From: Coffea arabica
Lineage: Eukaryota; Streptophyta; Magnoliopsida; Gentianales; Rubiaceae
DNA: 64,000 nt
Reading direction: 5' to 3'
NCBI RefSeq assembly: GCF_036785885.1
Contig: NC_092323.1
Span: forward strand, 5,744,501-5,808,500
In this document: one piece after another, positions 26,484 to 39,037 of the stretch
Layout of the letters: every line of letters begins with the position of its first letter
Position numbering within the stretch: position 1 is the stretch's first letter
Notes under the pieces: model-generated
Seen by the model: only the letters and a program-made list of their open reading frames with translations
The model's database searches: none
Told to the model about the DNA's origin: nothing
Program-made: the position numbers and the translations under genes

Positions 26484-27104
26484 GAGCAACAGCAGCGCGG
26501 GTGTAATGGAGGGCCATTACACCACTCCATGACACAGTCTCCCATTGGAGCCGTGTCATGGAGATTACACGCATCATGGATTAGAAGGTGGGACCCATGA
26601 TTAAATGTAATCCCATTATGTTATGGAATTCAACTAATTACATTCCGAATTATTAATTAAGTATGGATTATTATGATATCTTCACATTTAAGGTATCAAA
26701 TATTTGTTTAATTTCCTGCATAATTATTTTTGAAAACAAAACAATATATTATTTTTGAAAGATAGAAAAAGATATATTATTCAAACTAAAAAATTAATAA
26801 TATCATTTTTAGAAAATAAAAAATTCAAAATGTAAAAAATTTAATGAAAGTTAGTACTTTATTTTTTAAAAATAACAAAATTATTTTTAAAAATTACTTT
26901 ATTTATTTATGGGATATGAGTTATGCATTATTAAAATAAATATTTGATTTGATTGTGGACCCATGCTATTACACCTTATGGAGTATAATCCATTGTGAGT
27001 GAAAGTGTAATAAAAGAGGAGAAGGTGGAATACTGATGTGGCATGTGGATTACACTCCACAAGGTGTAATAGCATTGTGGATGTAATAGCATCGTGGATG
27101 CTCC
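26484..27104. mobile_element. Possible Harbinger-type or unclassified repeat (weak)
   Basis: Left end GAGCAACAGCAGCGCGG and right end GCATCGTGGATGCTCC are loosely inverted. Both halves contain GTGGGACCCATG or GTGGACCCATG followed by TTA- and TGTAAT-rich sequence. The right end has a short internal duplication (TGTAATAGCATTGTGGA then TGTAATAGCATCGTGGA). No coding capacity. Confidence 0.4.
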
Positions 27105-30100
27105 GGTAACAATTTGTACGTTCTATTTTAATGAGTATCTTCTTGGCAGCCTTTTGCGACAGAATACCTACGTGGCAGTGTGCCATTGGGTTTCAGGATC
27201 TTAAATCCCACCCTACAGTCTGCCCTACAGGCGGGACCATCAGAGTATCTACGTCTCCATCATCAAACGTCATAAATTAATGCCAATTCCTCAACGGTAA
27301 GCAGCAGCCATCCAAAGTCGTCAGTATTTGGTAAAAGAATTAAATGACGTGTCGATAGTGTAACACCGCCAGTGCCTCGCGATGTGTGGCCACGGACCAC
27401 ACTATTTGTGATCGGACGGCGTAGGATTGGTTCAAGTCTCGTCTCTGATCTCACAGGTTGATATGATTGGTTCTTTGGTGGAAAGTTTGGAGAAATTGTG
27501 CACTTCCGATGGTGGGTTTGGTGGGTGACGTGTCATGTCCCGCTTGTACTTTTGCCTTGGCTTATTGCGGAAACGGTCCATCGAGATTGAATGGTGACGA
27601 TCTCTAGGAAGATAGGGAAGAAGATCAACGGCTGATTTTATTTGGGTAGATTGTACGCTTTGATTGCTGGATGTACCATCGTCTTCCTCGTGGGCTCTGA
27701 CTTTCACAGGGAACGCTAGACATATCACGCGACTAGCGAGAGCGTAGAGCAATAGAGTTTGACTGCTCTTACAACCGTGGGGTCCACATCGTACTCAGCA
27801 AATCATGGGCTTTAAGGTACTATGCCACCTAGCCACGGATGGAATAAGAATTAGTTCGCAGTAGGCCAGCCCAACTTCAAATCTAGTCCGTAGCTAGCAG
27901 GTCCAGGTTAATCTAACTCTCAACAATGGTCAGCTTGATTATTTCAATCTTCCGGAGGAACCAGCCCAAATGATGTTTACCTGAAGAAAAGATTTATCGT
28001 TAATTCTATAAACTTACTACTTCTATCTTCATTTAGATGCAGGCGTAACACCGTATATTTAAATCAAAAAAAAAATTGTCTAATAATTAATCCGGCCTTT
28101 CGGGAATTCTAAAAAAAAAAATTAATACAAAGGATGATAATTTCCTACACTTTCAATGTATATATTTATCGGTTTGAATATTGAATTCAAAATTTACATT
28201 TTTGTTATACATTTAGACACACTAATGCATACACCGTCACTAGGAAAATTTTAATTCTAAAACAAAATTGTGTGTGTTGGGAGTATAATTCTCAAACCTT
28301 TTTAAAAAAAAAAACTTAAAAAATTTGATCCCGGCATCCATTTTCAATCCCCACTGAAGATGTACCACAATTTAGTTAAATGGGTTAAAATCTAACTCCG
28401 TTGCTAAGTTACCCGAAGTTGAAGTGGTTGGTCTGAAAGGATGTGTGACAAAAAGCTGAACAAAAACCCGAAAACTAAAAACAGGCTGAACATTCGTGGT
28501 TTCATCTTAATCGGTTTGTAGCAGCAGATGATCAGAAGAGTTTACTAAGCAAAGAATGGCATTGTAATTTTTTTTCCCTCGAAACGATATTTGATTATAT
28601 TGCTTTCAAAAGATATACAATTGCGAGCAAAGACTCGAGTTAACTTTACATTCAGTGTACTTGACACCGAAAAAGCAAGAATTCCTCGTCTAGTATGATG
28701 CGTAAGGCATAAGTGCTAATCTTAGAACTTAAATGATTCTTATCATTTTTAACTAGTGCTAATCTTAATGCCTAAGGTCTGAAAGAATGGCATTGTAATC
28801 ATCATTAATGAATTTAGATGACGGAGCTGTCCCGTCCATTGGGATTTCCAATTGTGTTTTGATTATTCTTTGACGCAGCAATTTCATAAAGAAGGGCGTG
28901 GAGAAATTGTTAAAAAACAGTACACGTGATATATAGAATATGGATAGAACCCAAATTGAATGGATTTAAGTAGCGATTTGGGGTAGGCTGGTAAGCATTA
29001 AATTCGTGGATTAATAGGAAAGTGAAATACTTATTGTGAACCTAAATACAGGAGGAGTCTAGTTCGTGTAGTAATAAATAATAGTAAATGTTTTAGCTAA
29101 TTTACCAAAACTTTGAACCCGTCATCATGTCGGCACAGATGACATGCATATTACAACACGAAACTATGGAAGAAACTTTTCGAAGGCAGCAAAATGTCGT
29201 CATGAGGAAATCCTTGCAGATAAGAATAATATGTTATTGAAACTCTCAAGAAAAGTCTCACCTACTCCATCCTCCGTTCCCTTTGTAATTTTGAAGTAAG
29301 GATAGAAAGGATAGTGTTAGAAACATTTTTAAGAGTGCTAATATATCATTTTTCCTAAACAAAACTAAGACTAACTTCATGAACAAACCAGTTCAAACCT
29401 CTATTAATGATGCAATGCTGAAATGATAATTGAAAATTACTAATACTAACCAACAGAGGAAAGATATGAAATAAAAAGTCCTTTTTTTTGGACTAATTAT
29501 AGTTACCTCCCTTGAGGTCTATCCAAATTGCAGATTTAACCTTTAGATTTGACCGAATTATGGTCCATCCCTTTGAATGGATGAACTTTTAACAAATAAC
29601 CCCCCGATGTTCAAACGCCGATAAAAGTAGTGTTACTGATGCCATCCAAAATTATAGTCAAGTGATCAAAACATTAAGAAAACAGATGCCGTATTTCTCT
29701 ATTTAATCTATACCAAACTGATTACTACATCATAGTGGTATATTGTTAAATTTTTTTTTTTAAAAAACATAAATTAAAAAATAAACCGACATGATAATAG
29801 ACAAAAACATGCAAATTTTTAAATTGAACATGTTTTATCATGAATACGAGATAGTTAGAGAAATTTTCTTTTGTCTAAACATGTTTGGTCCGTTGGATCT
29901 ATTCTATTTCTCTTTTGGGTCTTGCGTAGTTGATCAGAAAAAAGAATGCTTTGCCTTCCAATATGTACTCTGACTTTGTTATGGATTTTTGGAGTTTGAT
30001 TAGCATTGGAGACATCTTGCAATATTACTAAATCATTTAGGTGCATGTCCAATTTCGTTTCTTGTCACTTGAATTTGCTTTTCTATAAGAATTTCACCTA

Positions 30101-30912
30101 GTTTCTTATCCATTCTATTTTAGGAGTGTCCTAACATTTTTTTTTTTTTTTGTTTCTCCCCTTGCAGGAGAAGTTGGGACGCATTTGAGCTAGGTAATGA
30201 TAGAGTTGGTGATGCCACTACTGCTAAGATTTTGGGAAAGTAGTAGAGTTGGATGTGATAACTGATGAGTGATGGTGATAGAATATTGATGCTGAATTTG
30301 AATAGATATGTTTTTTTAGGCTGTTTTTAGATTAGGTGTGAAGCAATGCTAAAGCATGAAAATGCAAAAGATCATCACTTTAGGAAACATTTTGCCCATG
30401 GATAGAAAGCTTGATGAATTTCTAATTTTTGTGTCCTTTTTTTTTTTCCCAATATTTGTTTGTTGTTCATTCAATTAAGTATCAGGGTGTTTATGTCTTT
30501 TAAACACTTCTGTTTACTTCATCCATCTATCCCGTTTGAGAGAAGGGGCTATGTGCTATTTGACCAAACCTCAAGGTTCGAATTGTAGCTTGATCAAACT
30601 TAAGGGGAAGGTAAATCTAATTAACCTTTTCTGGTCAAAGAAAGAAGAAAAGTATCAAAGCTACTGCTCTCGCATGGAAAGTAGATGACGGAAACATGAC
30701 CACACTTTACAGTTTTTCCCTTTCTCTCTCTTCTTTTAATACCTGACGTGTACGTATCTGAACTTGGAAAGTGCCAGCGCCTCCATTTGCTATATTTTTT
30801 TTGTAAGATACAGCTGGACAAAACAATTTCCCGGGTTTCTCAATTCTCTCGTCCACGTATTTCAAAACTTGTTAGAATACAGCGTCGCCGTCGTTGGAGG
30901 GGATTGGTGGAA
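27105..30912. other. Intergenic and promoter side of the F-box gene
   Basis: No gene recognised in 3.8 kb. The block at about 27.18-27.78 kb is richer in G+C than its surroundings and has two overlapping minus-strand frames (27263-27454, 27432-27752) without known domains; it could be a relic exon or old promoter. 27.9-30.1 kb is AT-rich. The last few hundred bases before 30913 should be the F-box promoter and 5' UTR. Confidence 0.45.
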
Positions 30913-33760
30913 ATGGAGGTGGAGAAGGAGGGGGAGATTGATCTGCTGCCGATTGACTTGTTGGCTCACATATTTACCCTCATCACTTGCTTCAAAGATT
31001 TGGCTCAGTATGTCCTTTCCCCCACGCCCCCCCCCCTTTTTGAATTTTGCTAGTGTAATTTTCTTGGATTCTTTGTTCTTGCATTTTTTCTTTAACTGGG
31101 AAAAAAGAAATAAGTAAAAGAAAGGCACTTACTCGTATTTGTTGACTTTATATGTGTGGAATGTGGGGTTGGTTGAGTAGGGCGAGCAGCGTGAGCCGGA
31201 AATGGAGGCAGGGGGTGAAGGAATCGCTGGCGAGGAGGGATAAGCTGAGCTTTTCAGGTTGGAAAATGGACGACGATTCCACCACACGCGTCGTTTGCCT
31301 TGCTTTCAGTCTCAAGGAGCTTGACATGTAGAGTACATCTTCCTTATCTTCCCCCCCCCCCCCCCCCCCCACCCGCGGGCGGGTAATCTTTGTTGCGTGC
31401 AAATTCTCCAGTTGTAAGAAGATTGGAATGGGTAATTCAAGTAGGAACCGTTTTTTCGGGTGATGGAAAGTAGGGACATAAGAGTTGTGCGCTTGCTGAC
31501 AATGATGATTGCCTGTCCTGGGTTTTTCTTGGATATTTGTTTTTTATTGTGAAAAATTTACTCTCATAAACTGTAATTGGTTTTTTTTTTCTCCTTTAAA
31601 ACGTAGGTGGGAGGTTCACTTATACTCCTTCCTCCTACCACCCGACCCATCCCTCCTCGCAACTGTAATTGGTTTACTTGTAGTAATTACTACAGTTTGT
31701 TGATGTCTGTGTTTACAAATGATGAAGTAAGTTGCTAGCTTGATTTTCATTTAATGGTCTCGCATTAGGCTGCAATTGGTGCTTTAATCCTAGGAACAGA
31801 CAAGGAAAAAAATTATTCTTGGGTAATGCAATCAAAATTTTATATCATGCAGTAGTATTTGCTTAGAATTCTTGTTTGTACAAACATCTCATTGTTTACC
31901 TAAAAAACAATGCAGTTTGACAAAATTTATAATTATTTAATGTCCTCAGTTCTAGGAGCCGATGGGGCTGCCAGATAACCGACCAAGGGCTTTACCAATT
32001 AGCTACTGCAAAGTGCATTAGCAACCTATCCTCAATATCTTTGTGGGGTTCAACAGGAATCACAGATAGAGGTGTTATCCAACTGGTGGGTAAATTCTTT
32101 CTCATTTATTGGAAGTAGTAGTTATTCTCAGTTGATATGGAATAATCACCATTTTACATGTGATGCTGTATAGAAATCTGCTTCTGTCATCTCAAATATT
32201 GTTGCGGTAGTTGTTATTGCTGTTACTAGAAAAAGCTTATTTTCTTGGCCGATTGATCTCCGATTATAGTTTTTGGATTTAAACCGAGTAGGTATAGCAA
32301 CAAGAAACTGTGAAGTTCTAAATGTTAAATGGAGATTGCGCTTCTGTTGAGTTGTCTTTAAAATCAGCTGGGATTACTGGAGGGATTTCAGCTAGCGTCA
32401 CTGCAGTAGGGGAAAACAATGCACCTTCCTTTCAGAAGTAGTAATCTAGTCTTCTGAATTACGATGGCTTAGAGAATTAATTATGTGCTTAGCACAGGAG
32501 TAGCTGCAGAGAGCGGTGATCCTTATCTTCATCTGGCTTCAAAACTGTGCTTACTGTCCAATGAAACAACAGACAGCAGGTAGGGAAAAATGCTTGGGGA
32601 AAAAATCTGATCTGAATGGCGTTAAAGGTGATGCGGGAATAAATTTGACCATTGTCCATATATTACTCTTCAATTGCTTAAAAAATTTGGAATCTCATAT
32701 GCTGTCAACATTTGCATGTCCAGAGTGGCACCTTGTGTGACATTAGGACATCACCTGGTATGGTGCATTGTCTTGCATTTGACACAACGAGGGTTTCAAT
32801 TAAAACGTACTGCGCTTATCATTGTCAGACGTCCTTTCCATCTGCTTGACTTCAATACCACTGTGGGACAGACTCAAGTTATGGTTCTCTTTGAGTTAGA
32901 AATAATGCATTTCATTTATAATCTCTTATAACTGTGTAATTATATTCGGTGGCTTCCTCACTTTATCTATTGTTTATTCTTCGCCTTTTTCTTATCTGAT
33001 TCCCTTTGTTGTGTTGATCTGGAGAGTTCTACTAAGTAAAGATAGATAGGCTTTTGATGCCCTTAGATAAACTCTGTAGGCTTTTGCTGTCTGGTTGATT
33101 GTGTTTTAGGCTGTCAATGTTTGGATAATGGTGCTAATGGCATTGCAATAGGTGTTTCTATCTTTCTGCATCTCATGTTTGTGCATCAAATTCGATATTT
33201 GATCTTCTTTTTGCAGATTTCCAGAGCTACTTCTTTACAACACCTAAACATAGGTGGTACATTTATCACAGATACATCTTTGTTTGCTGTTGCAGATAGC
33301 TGTCAAGAATTGAAGGTAAAGCCACAAAATCTGTTCTCATTGACCCGTCCACAATAGGCCTCAGAGACACACTAAAACACACAAACATGCACATAGAAGT
33401 GCAGAAAAAGAAAAAAAGTAAAAAAAAAAAAAAAGAAGTAGGTCACCGGCTTGTAAGATTTGTGCTTGTGCCTCGTATGCATTTAGGGCGGAACCATTCT
33501 TCAAAGTTAGAAGCTACCTAATGTTATTTTCGTGTCTAAATACTTTTCAGACTATTGTCCTGTGGGGCTGCCGCCATGTGACTGAGGAGGGACTTCTAGT
33601 CCTTGTAAATAAATGTCGCAAGCTGGAGTCCATAAATGTTTGGGGTCTGAGGGTTCCATTGGATTGCTTTGTTGGTTTGCTTACCATAAGTCCTGCTCTT
33701 CAGATACGACCCAAAGGAATGGTGAACGTCGAGAGAATTTCTATGTGGCCTGTCTTTTAA
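30913..33760 (+). CDS. F-box protein with LRR-like repeats (At5g67140 type)
   Basis: Exons 30913-31007, 31181-31327, 31950-32085, 33217-33315, 33551-33760; 687 nt, 228 aa. The N-terminus has an F-box (LLPIDLLAHIFTLITCFKDLAQ-type core, about residues 10-45, split by intron 1), the SKP1-binding module of SCF ubiquitin ligases. The rest is LRR-like: CLAFSLKELDIS, ITDQGLYQLA, LSSISLWGS, ITDRGVIQLIS, SLQHLNIGGTFITDTSLFAVA and GLLVLVNKCRKLESINVWG are the alternating leucine/Cys-type repeats typical of FBL proteins. Length and order match the small single-copy Arabidopsis protein At5g67140, by memory; its substrate is not known to me. The start ATG gives the family's short acidic N-terminus. C-tracts occur in introns 1 and 2. 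Neighbouring PLC and bHLH genes support orthology. Confidence 0.92.
31027..31036. repeat. C10 homopolymer in F-box intron 1
   Basis: Ten consecutive C about 20 nt after the exon 1 donor. Homopolymer length is prone to sequencing error. Confidence 0.7.
31351..31370. repeat. C20 homopolymer in F-box intron 2
   Basis: Twenty consecutive C beginning 23 nt after the exon 2 donor (31328), followed by ACCCGCGGGCGGG. Length may be inexact. Confidence 0.8.
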
Positions 33761-33859
33761 GGTGAAGCGACTGGATGCGGGGATACAAGTGCGTAATGAT
33801 TGTTTGTCCTACAATTTATACAATGTTGTACAGATTACCTGTCTTTGTAATCTGTGTTT

Positions 33860-33865
33860 AATAAA
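33860..33865 (+). terminator. AATAAA polyadenylation signal of the F-box gene
   Basis: Canonical AATAAA 100 nt downstream of the TAA stop on the coding strand, a plausible near-upstream element. Confidence 0.5.
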
Positions 33866-36737
33866 CATGGCATTGGCCCGCCAGTGAATTGTATTTAATG
33901 ATTCTTTGCTCCAGACAAAATTGAAGATTTGGGATGTAATTAGTATCTTCTAATTTTATGCATTATGATATGTGCGAGGAATGAGCGCCGAAAGGAATCA
34001 GGTATGGAGAGTCTCCTAGTACGGGAATCCTTAAATTCCTTGGGGACTGTTCTTTTGCTTTGAAATACGGGAACGAATGCAATTTTCATGCCATTGCATA
34101 TTCTTTGACATCTGGCAAATGGTGCAAATACACGGACGCTAACTGCTTCTCAGTTAACTATACATTGATGGGACCTGTTCCTTTTTGTTTTTTTTTTTGT
34201 AGGGTGGGTGGGCTGCTATCTGGTCACACCTCTCTGATTGGGCCCAACTTTTTTTCCTTTTTCCCTTCTTAGCCCACAATGTGATGTAGTTATAACATAG
34301 AACCAATTACTTACTGATTTACTTCATGCCATCGAATTATGGATGGAATATCAATTTGTTTAGATCCACAATAAACTGGATCGCAGCAACATTGGGATGA
34401 AATCGGATGCACTACGGCAAATTGAATGGAGGAATCCCACCTTTTGGAGTAATTGCTGAATGTAAAACCCAGAGACGGCTTGTAATAAACAGGTAAACTA
34501 TCTCATGAGTTATGAGCTCCATAGTACGCTAACCCATGAATTTATGACCAAACTTACAGCCCAAGGCCCTATAAGAACTAGCTTACGGCATTAAAGTTAC
34601 TATCTGTGTATTTTTTTTTTTTAAATTTAAATGTTAATGATCTCAATTGATACAGACATTCAGGAGCCGAGCAAACTTTGATTCAAGGTTGAGATCCTAA
34701 CGATTATAGAGATCTTGAGTTTAAATTTGATTGCCCTCCACCTGCCGGAGCGCGGTCGTGCTGGTCCCTTGGAAGTTTTATTGTGTGATTTTAAAAAACC
34801 CTACCAAATATTAAACACAGATTACACGACTTACTTGTCTCGTCCCTCTCACCGCTATGAGGTTGGAGTCACCATACGACACCTACTATGCGAAATCAAA
34901 GAATCCGGTGGCGACTGGAAACCGATGTATACTAAATAAAATCTTCCCGTACAAGGACTAAATAAGAGGGAACTCAAAGATTAAAATTCAGATAGATTTG
35001 TAAAACTTGTTTGCATATATAGTTGATGATGAACTTCAGATCCCCCGTCATCGCGCGTAGAAAAGAAATTCGTACGAAGGAAGTCAGCGTTCACTGTTAC
35101 GTTGTCCTTTTCCACTGACTCAAAACAATGTCATATGCAGTTCTCCAGAAGAAGTTTTCAAGTGGACAGACAAGACAATAAAAGTGCAGGCAATCCTCCA
35201 TGTTTTACGACAAGCATGCCCGAAGCGAAGTGATTATGTTGAAATGCACCACCGTATTAAAGAGGGGAAAAAAGAAGAAGAAGAATAATAAGAAAAAACG
35301 CGCAAAATAATCACCCAAGCTGAGAAAATGGTTGCAGGCTAGGAGATCTATAGACAGCGGAAATCCTATCACTGGAAAAGAACTCAGCAGATAAGAGGTT
35401 CCATTAAATTCACGTCCTATCAAATTCTGCAACTACATCGGGACTGCCCCAAACAAAAGCCTGAAAATGAAAAGAATTGATTCAGGGGAGATATTCTCCA
35501 GAAAATACGGCATTCCATGCAAATATACTTGATATTTTATGAAAAGAAAAAAATGCATCGTAAAAACATGCGAGTGATGTACAATGACAGAGAAGACCGT
35601 TCTTAAGGTTGCAGTACGAGAAAAGTTTACAAATTATAAACAAAAGTGCTTTCGCGGGATAGATTAAGCAATAAGTTCCACCTATAGTAAAAGAATGAAG
35701 CATATATCTAGAAATGAACCCGAATTTTGTTTATATTAGTCGCTAAAGGTCAGAGACAAGAAAGGACCACAATTTGCTGAATTTATAAGGAAATGACCTG
35801 ATTAACTCAACCATTTTATGTTGCTTAATGCGCTAAGAAGAGCATGAACTAGATGAACGGGCTTGACCCTGTTGGTGTATCAATCCAAGGTTAACATGAA
35901 AAGATGTTCTACATTTGTCCTCCAAAACTGGCTCCAGTGGACAAGCATAACAAGTTTCAGAGCATGTCAGGACCACAAGTTGAACCAAAAATAGAAGGAT
36001 TAAAAGACTTCAAGAAAGATATACGCAAGAGAATTTTAGAATTTCAGAGTATGCCAGGAATCAAAATCTCCTCCTCATATAGTAAAATGTCCTTTCACTG
36101 TAGTTCCTTTGATATTCAAAGGTCAACTTGCTGCCCTGGGCCCTAAGTTTTTGGCCATAGGCCATCTTCTGGAAGTTAAGGATCTAAAATCTTAAGCACA
36201 CATGAATTATGTTTTCCTGTACACAGTATTTTCTGTCCATTGCTGCAAGTTGGCAGTGTTTTATGCATGAGATCTTTAAAGATTGAAGAATACAGGAATT
36301 TGATATGATGAACACATCAATTCATAATCATACTTTACATTCAAATCAAACTATTATGTAAGCAAGCAGAGTCAAACAGAGAATGAAAACAACGTAATTA
36401 AGTGAAACAAACACTTAAGCAAACTTCGGTTATCCAAAACATACCACAATCGAAAGCTGCAGAGTCCAGTCAATGATCCACAAGATATTAATGGAAAAGC
36501 CTCAGTTGAAATATTTTGAGGTCAAGTAATAATAAACATACCAGGATTCTCTGCTGTTCTTTCTAAAGCTGACTCCTTGGTTCTTTAAAATATTTTCTTG
36601 AAAGAGTTCCTGTGGTCTTCCCCTCTATAATACAACTTGCAGTATACTCCTATTTTAAGTCAAAGGCTTCACAAGCTAGTAAAGTAGAAGCCAATGCCCC
36701 TGCATTAGCTAATACACCAAACAAATGTTCTGTCTGG
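33866..36737. other. Convergent intergenic region between F-box and PLC genes
   Basis: No gene recognised in 2.9 kb. Frames at 34.7-34.9 kb (+) and 35.2-35.7 kb (-) have no family. A frame at 35904-36146 (+) with a Lys-rich stretch (KDFKKDIRKRI) is also unassigned. A T-run at 34610-34622 precedes a segment with weak SINE-like features (see rejected items). The final few hundred bases should be the PLC 3' UTR. Confidence 0.45.
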
Positions 36738-39037
36738 TCATAATAGCAACAACAAGATGGACATGGCATAGATGCACGTAGACATAACACGGGAAGGCTG
36801 GATTGCTGCAACAGCTCCTGTTAACTGCACAGACCCAGAAAAACTTCCAGCAGGACTGGTAGTAGCTGGAGTTGTATTAGAGGCGGGAACATTCTTGCAA
36901 CTTCCAAAAGATGCCCCTGCCTGCAAGGGGTTTGCAATTTTCAGATCTTTCAGTTTCAGAGCTATAGGGGTAGCAGAATTAAAGATGCTACATTAGCAAC
37001 TGAGTGCACATGATAAATTGTAATGTCTTGTTGAAATTTCCCTATCTCAGCATCACCAAAAATTCAAAACCATGGTTTTAAACTCTGGTCATGTTGAATT
37101 AAAATATTTGGTCTCTGAAGTGTTTGTCAAGGGATAAAATAAGTCTCCTAATATTTTTGACAGCCCAATTATCAATATAATTGATTTGCAAGTCTGATAA
37201 CCAAATCAATACTTGAACGAGTGAAATGTGTGTTTTCCCTGAACTTATTACTGTTTTCATAAAGGAAACAATGACCTTCTGCCGAAATTATGATATCAAA
37301 CCTGACAAGCAGTGATAACAGTGCATCCACATAATGCTTGGCCATTCATCCTATCCACAGCATCGAAAACACCTCCGCCATCACTCCTCTGCAGCAGCTC
37401 CAGTTAGAATGTTTAGTTCTCTATCAGAATTAAAAAAATTCCCTAAATTAAATATTCTGTACCATGTAAAAGTTGACAGCCAAAAAATTTGGTATGACAT
37501 TGCCGGCTGCTTTGTAACAGGTGTTAATCATATCAATAAGGGCAACTGAATGCTCTTTACAAGCCTGATTTTGGTCTGGAATAGTAGGGAAGTAATTTTG
37601 TAGAAAAAGGGATGCACTTTTCGAGTTGAGTGGCTTTGATTCCTTTCTGTTTGGGCATGAACCAGGCACCACACCAGGATCTCCAGCTGAAACCATGACG
37701 AATTAGTAAATTGCTGGTACACGGAGCAAGTGCAAACAGCATTCACAAGGAATCAGAAGTGAAAGCCACATGCAACATCATACCTTCATTTTCCACCATG
37801 TGCTTCCACTGATAAGCAATTCCTTCAGTAGCTTCTTTGGAGGAATCAGAAGTGAAAACTAGCAACCGGTGATTGTCTTTTATCATGTCAGTAACAGTGG
37901 GCCAGTCCTCACCCTTCTTGGGCATCTTGGAAAGCGGAAACCAATATTTGTCCAACCCAGCATTCGAGAATACCTTTGTCAAGCCTTTGGGGGCATGGAC
38001 ATAGTCCTCAATTATGATGGTAACGATTTCAGTTGGGTTCTCATTCAAGAATGCTTCCACTTCCTTTAAGGTGTCAATCGCGGGCTCCTAAAACAAATAA
38101 AAGAGATCCCATTACAAGATATATAATCAACACTAAACAAAACCATTCAAATCATGAACAGAGTATCCACAGATTTACAAAGGCAGTGAAGTTATAACAC
38201 TGGCCACGAAACGAGTGGCAGAGCCAGATGTCATCCTCGAAATCGTACATGTCCAACATCAATCCCCTCACTCCATTCTAAAGAACAGCAGGAAAAAACA
38301 CAAGACCCACAAATTAAAATCCAGATGCAGTAATAACAATCTGATTTTTAATCCAAGTGAAGAATGAGCAAGAAATAAGATAAGAGCATACTCTGAGTTG
38401 ATTAGTAACTGTATCCTCTTGATTGTAAAATGTGATCCTTTGAGCACCCGTTAAAGATGGGGCATCCACAATTGAGAATGAATTGTGGGTCACCAGCCAT
38501 GTGTATTTATTAAATGGCAGCCCATTGATCTAATCAGATTGTACAAGATAACAGGTAATGTTAAATTAGAAAACATAATTGCTAGAGTCTTGAAAAGAGA
38601 GAAACAAAGGGATAAGGCATTGGATCATTACAATTGAAGTAGGGATGGTAGCTTGTCCTCTGGTGCAGAAAGGTTGAGTCTTTCCCACTGCTGGACAGTT
38701 TCCACAATATAAGCCAGGCCCACAATCAGTTGCAGAGGTACAAGAGTCCAGGAGCTGTCAAATTTTGCAAAATTCAGCTAAAATTCTGAAAGGCAAAGCT
38801 GAACTTGTACGGATCTGTACAGTCACACTTCTATATAGTGAAGAAAACAAAAGCAGGGACTAACTAAACCTGGCAATTGCCGGTGGAGCAAGCAGTAGCG
38901 GGGATAAAGGCGACAGGGACAAGTAGTATCAGCAGTAGAAGATAAAACGGATGGTTTTGGGTTCCCGTAACAGCGAAGGAATTAAGAGCTCTCCTGCTGC
39001 CGCTGATGAAGTTGATGTTGCTGCATCTCTTCCTCAT
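36738..39037 (-). CDS. PI-PLC X domain-containing protein, secreted and probably GPI-anchored
   Basis: Exons in transcript order: 39037-38870, 38754-38632, 38529-38392, 38277-38179, 38087-37784, 37686-37463, 37388-37302, 36920-36738; 1326 nt, 441 aa. The N-terminus has a hydrophobic signal segment (YLLLLILLVPVAFI, about residues 32-45). A Cys-rich segment follows (CTSATDCGPGLYCGNC). The X domain holds THNSF (His112) and LDMYDFEDDIWLCHSF (His164), positions matching the two catalytic histidines of PI-PLC-like phosphodiesterases. There is no Y or C2 domain, so this is the small bacterial-like class, not the calcium-activated plant PLC. The C-terminus is a Ser/Thr/Pro-rich linker followed by a hydrophobic tail ending SILLLLL, which suggests a GPI signal (inference). 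It resembles At5g67130 by memory. The true substrate is unknown. CLF lies upstream on the same strand. Confidence 0.93.

Noticed and set aside
27263-27752. Minus-strand frames in the GC-richer block
   Set aside because: Two overlapping frames, no recognisable motif, no ATG and splice arrangement giving a longer protein.
30748-31128. Three other open frames around the F-box exon 1
   Set aside because: They are other frames or the antisense of the F-box exon and its C-rich intron.
34600-34950. Possible tRNA-derived SINE
   Set aside because: The GGTTGAGATCC sequence is only loosely like a B box and no A box, target duplication or A-tail could be shown.
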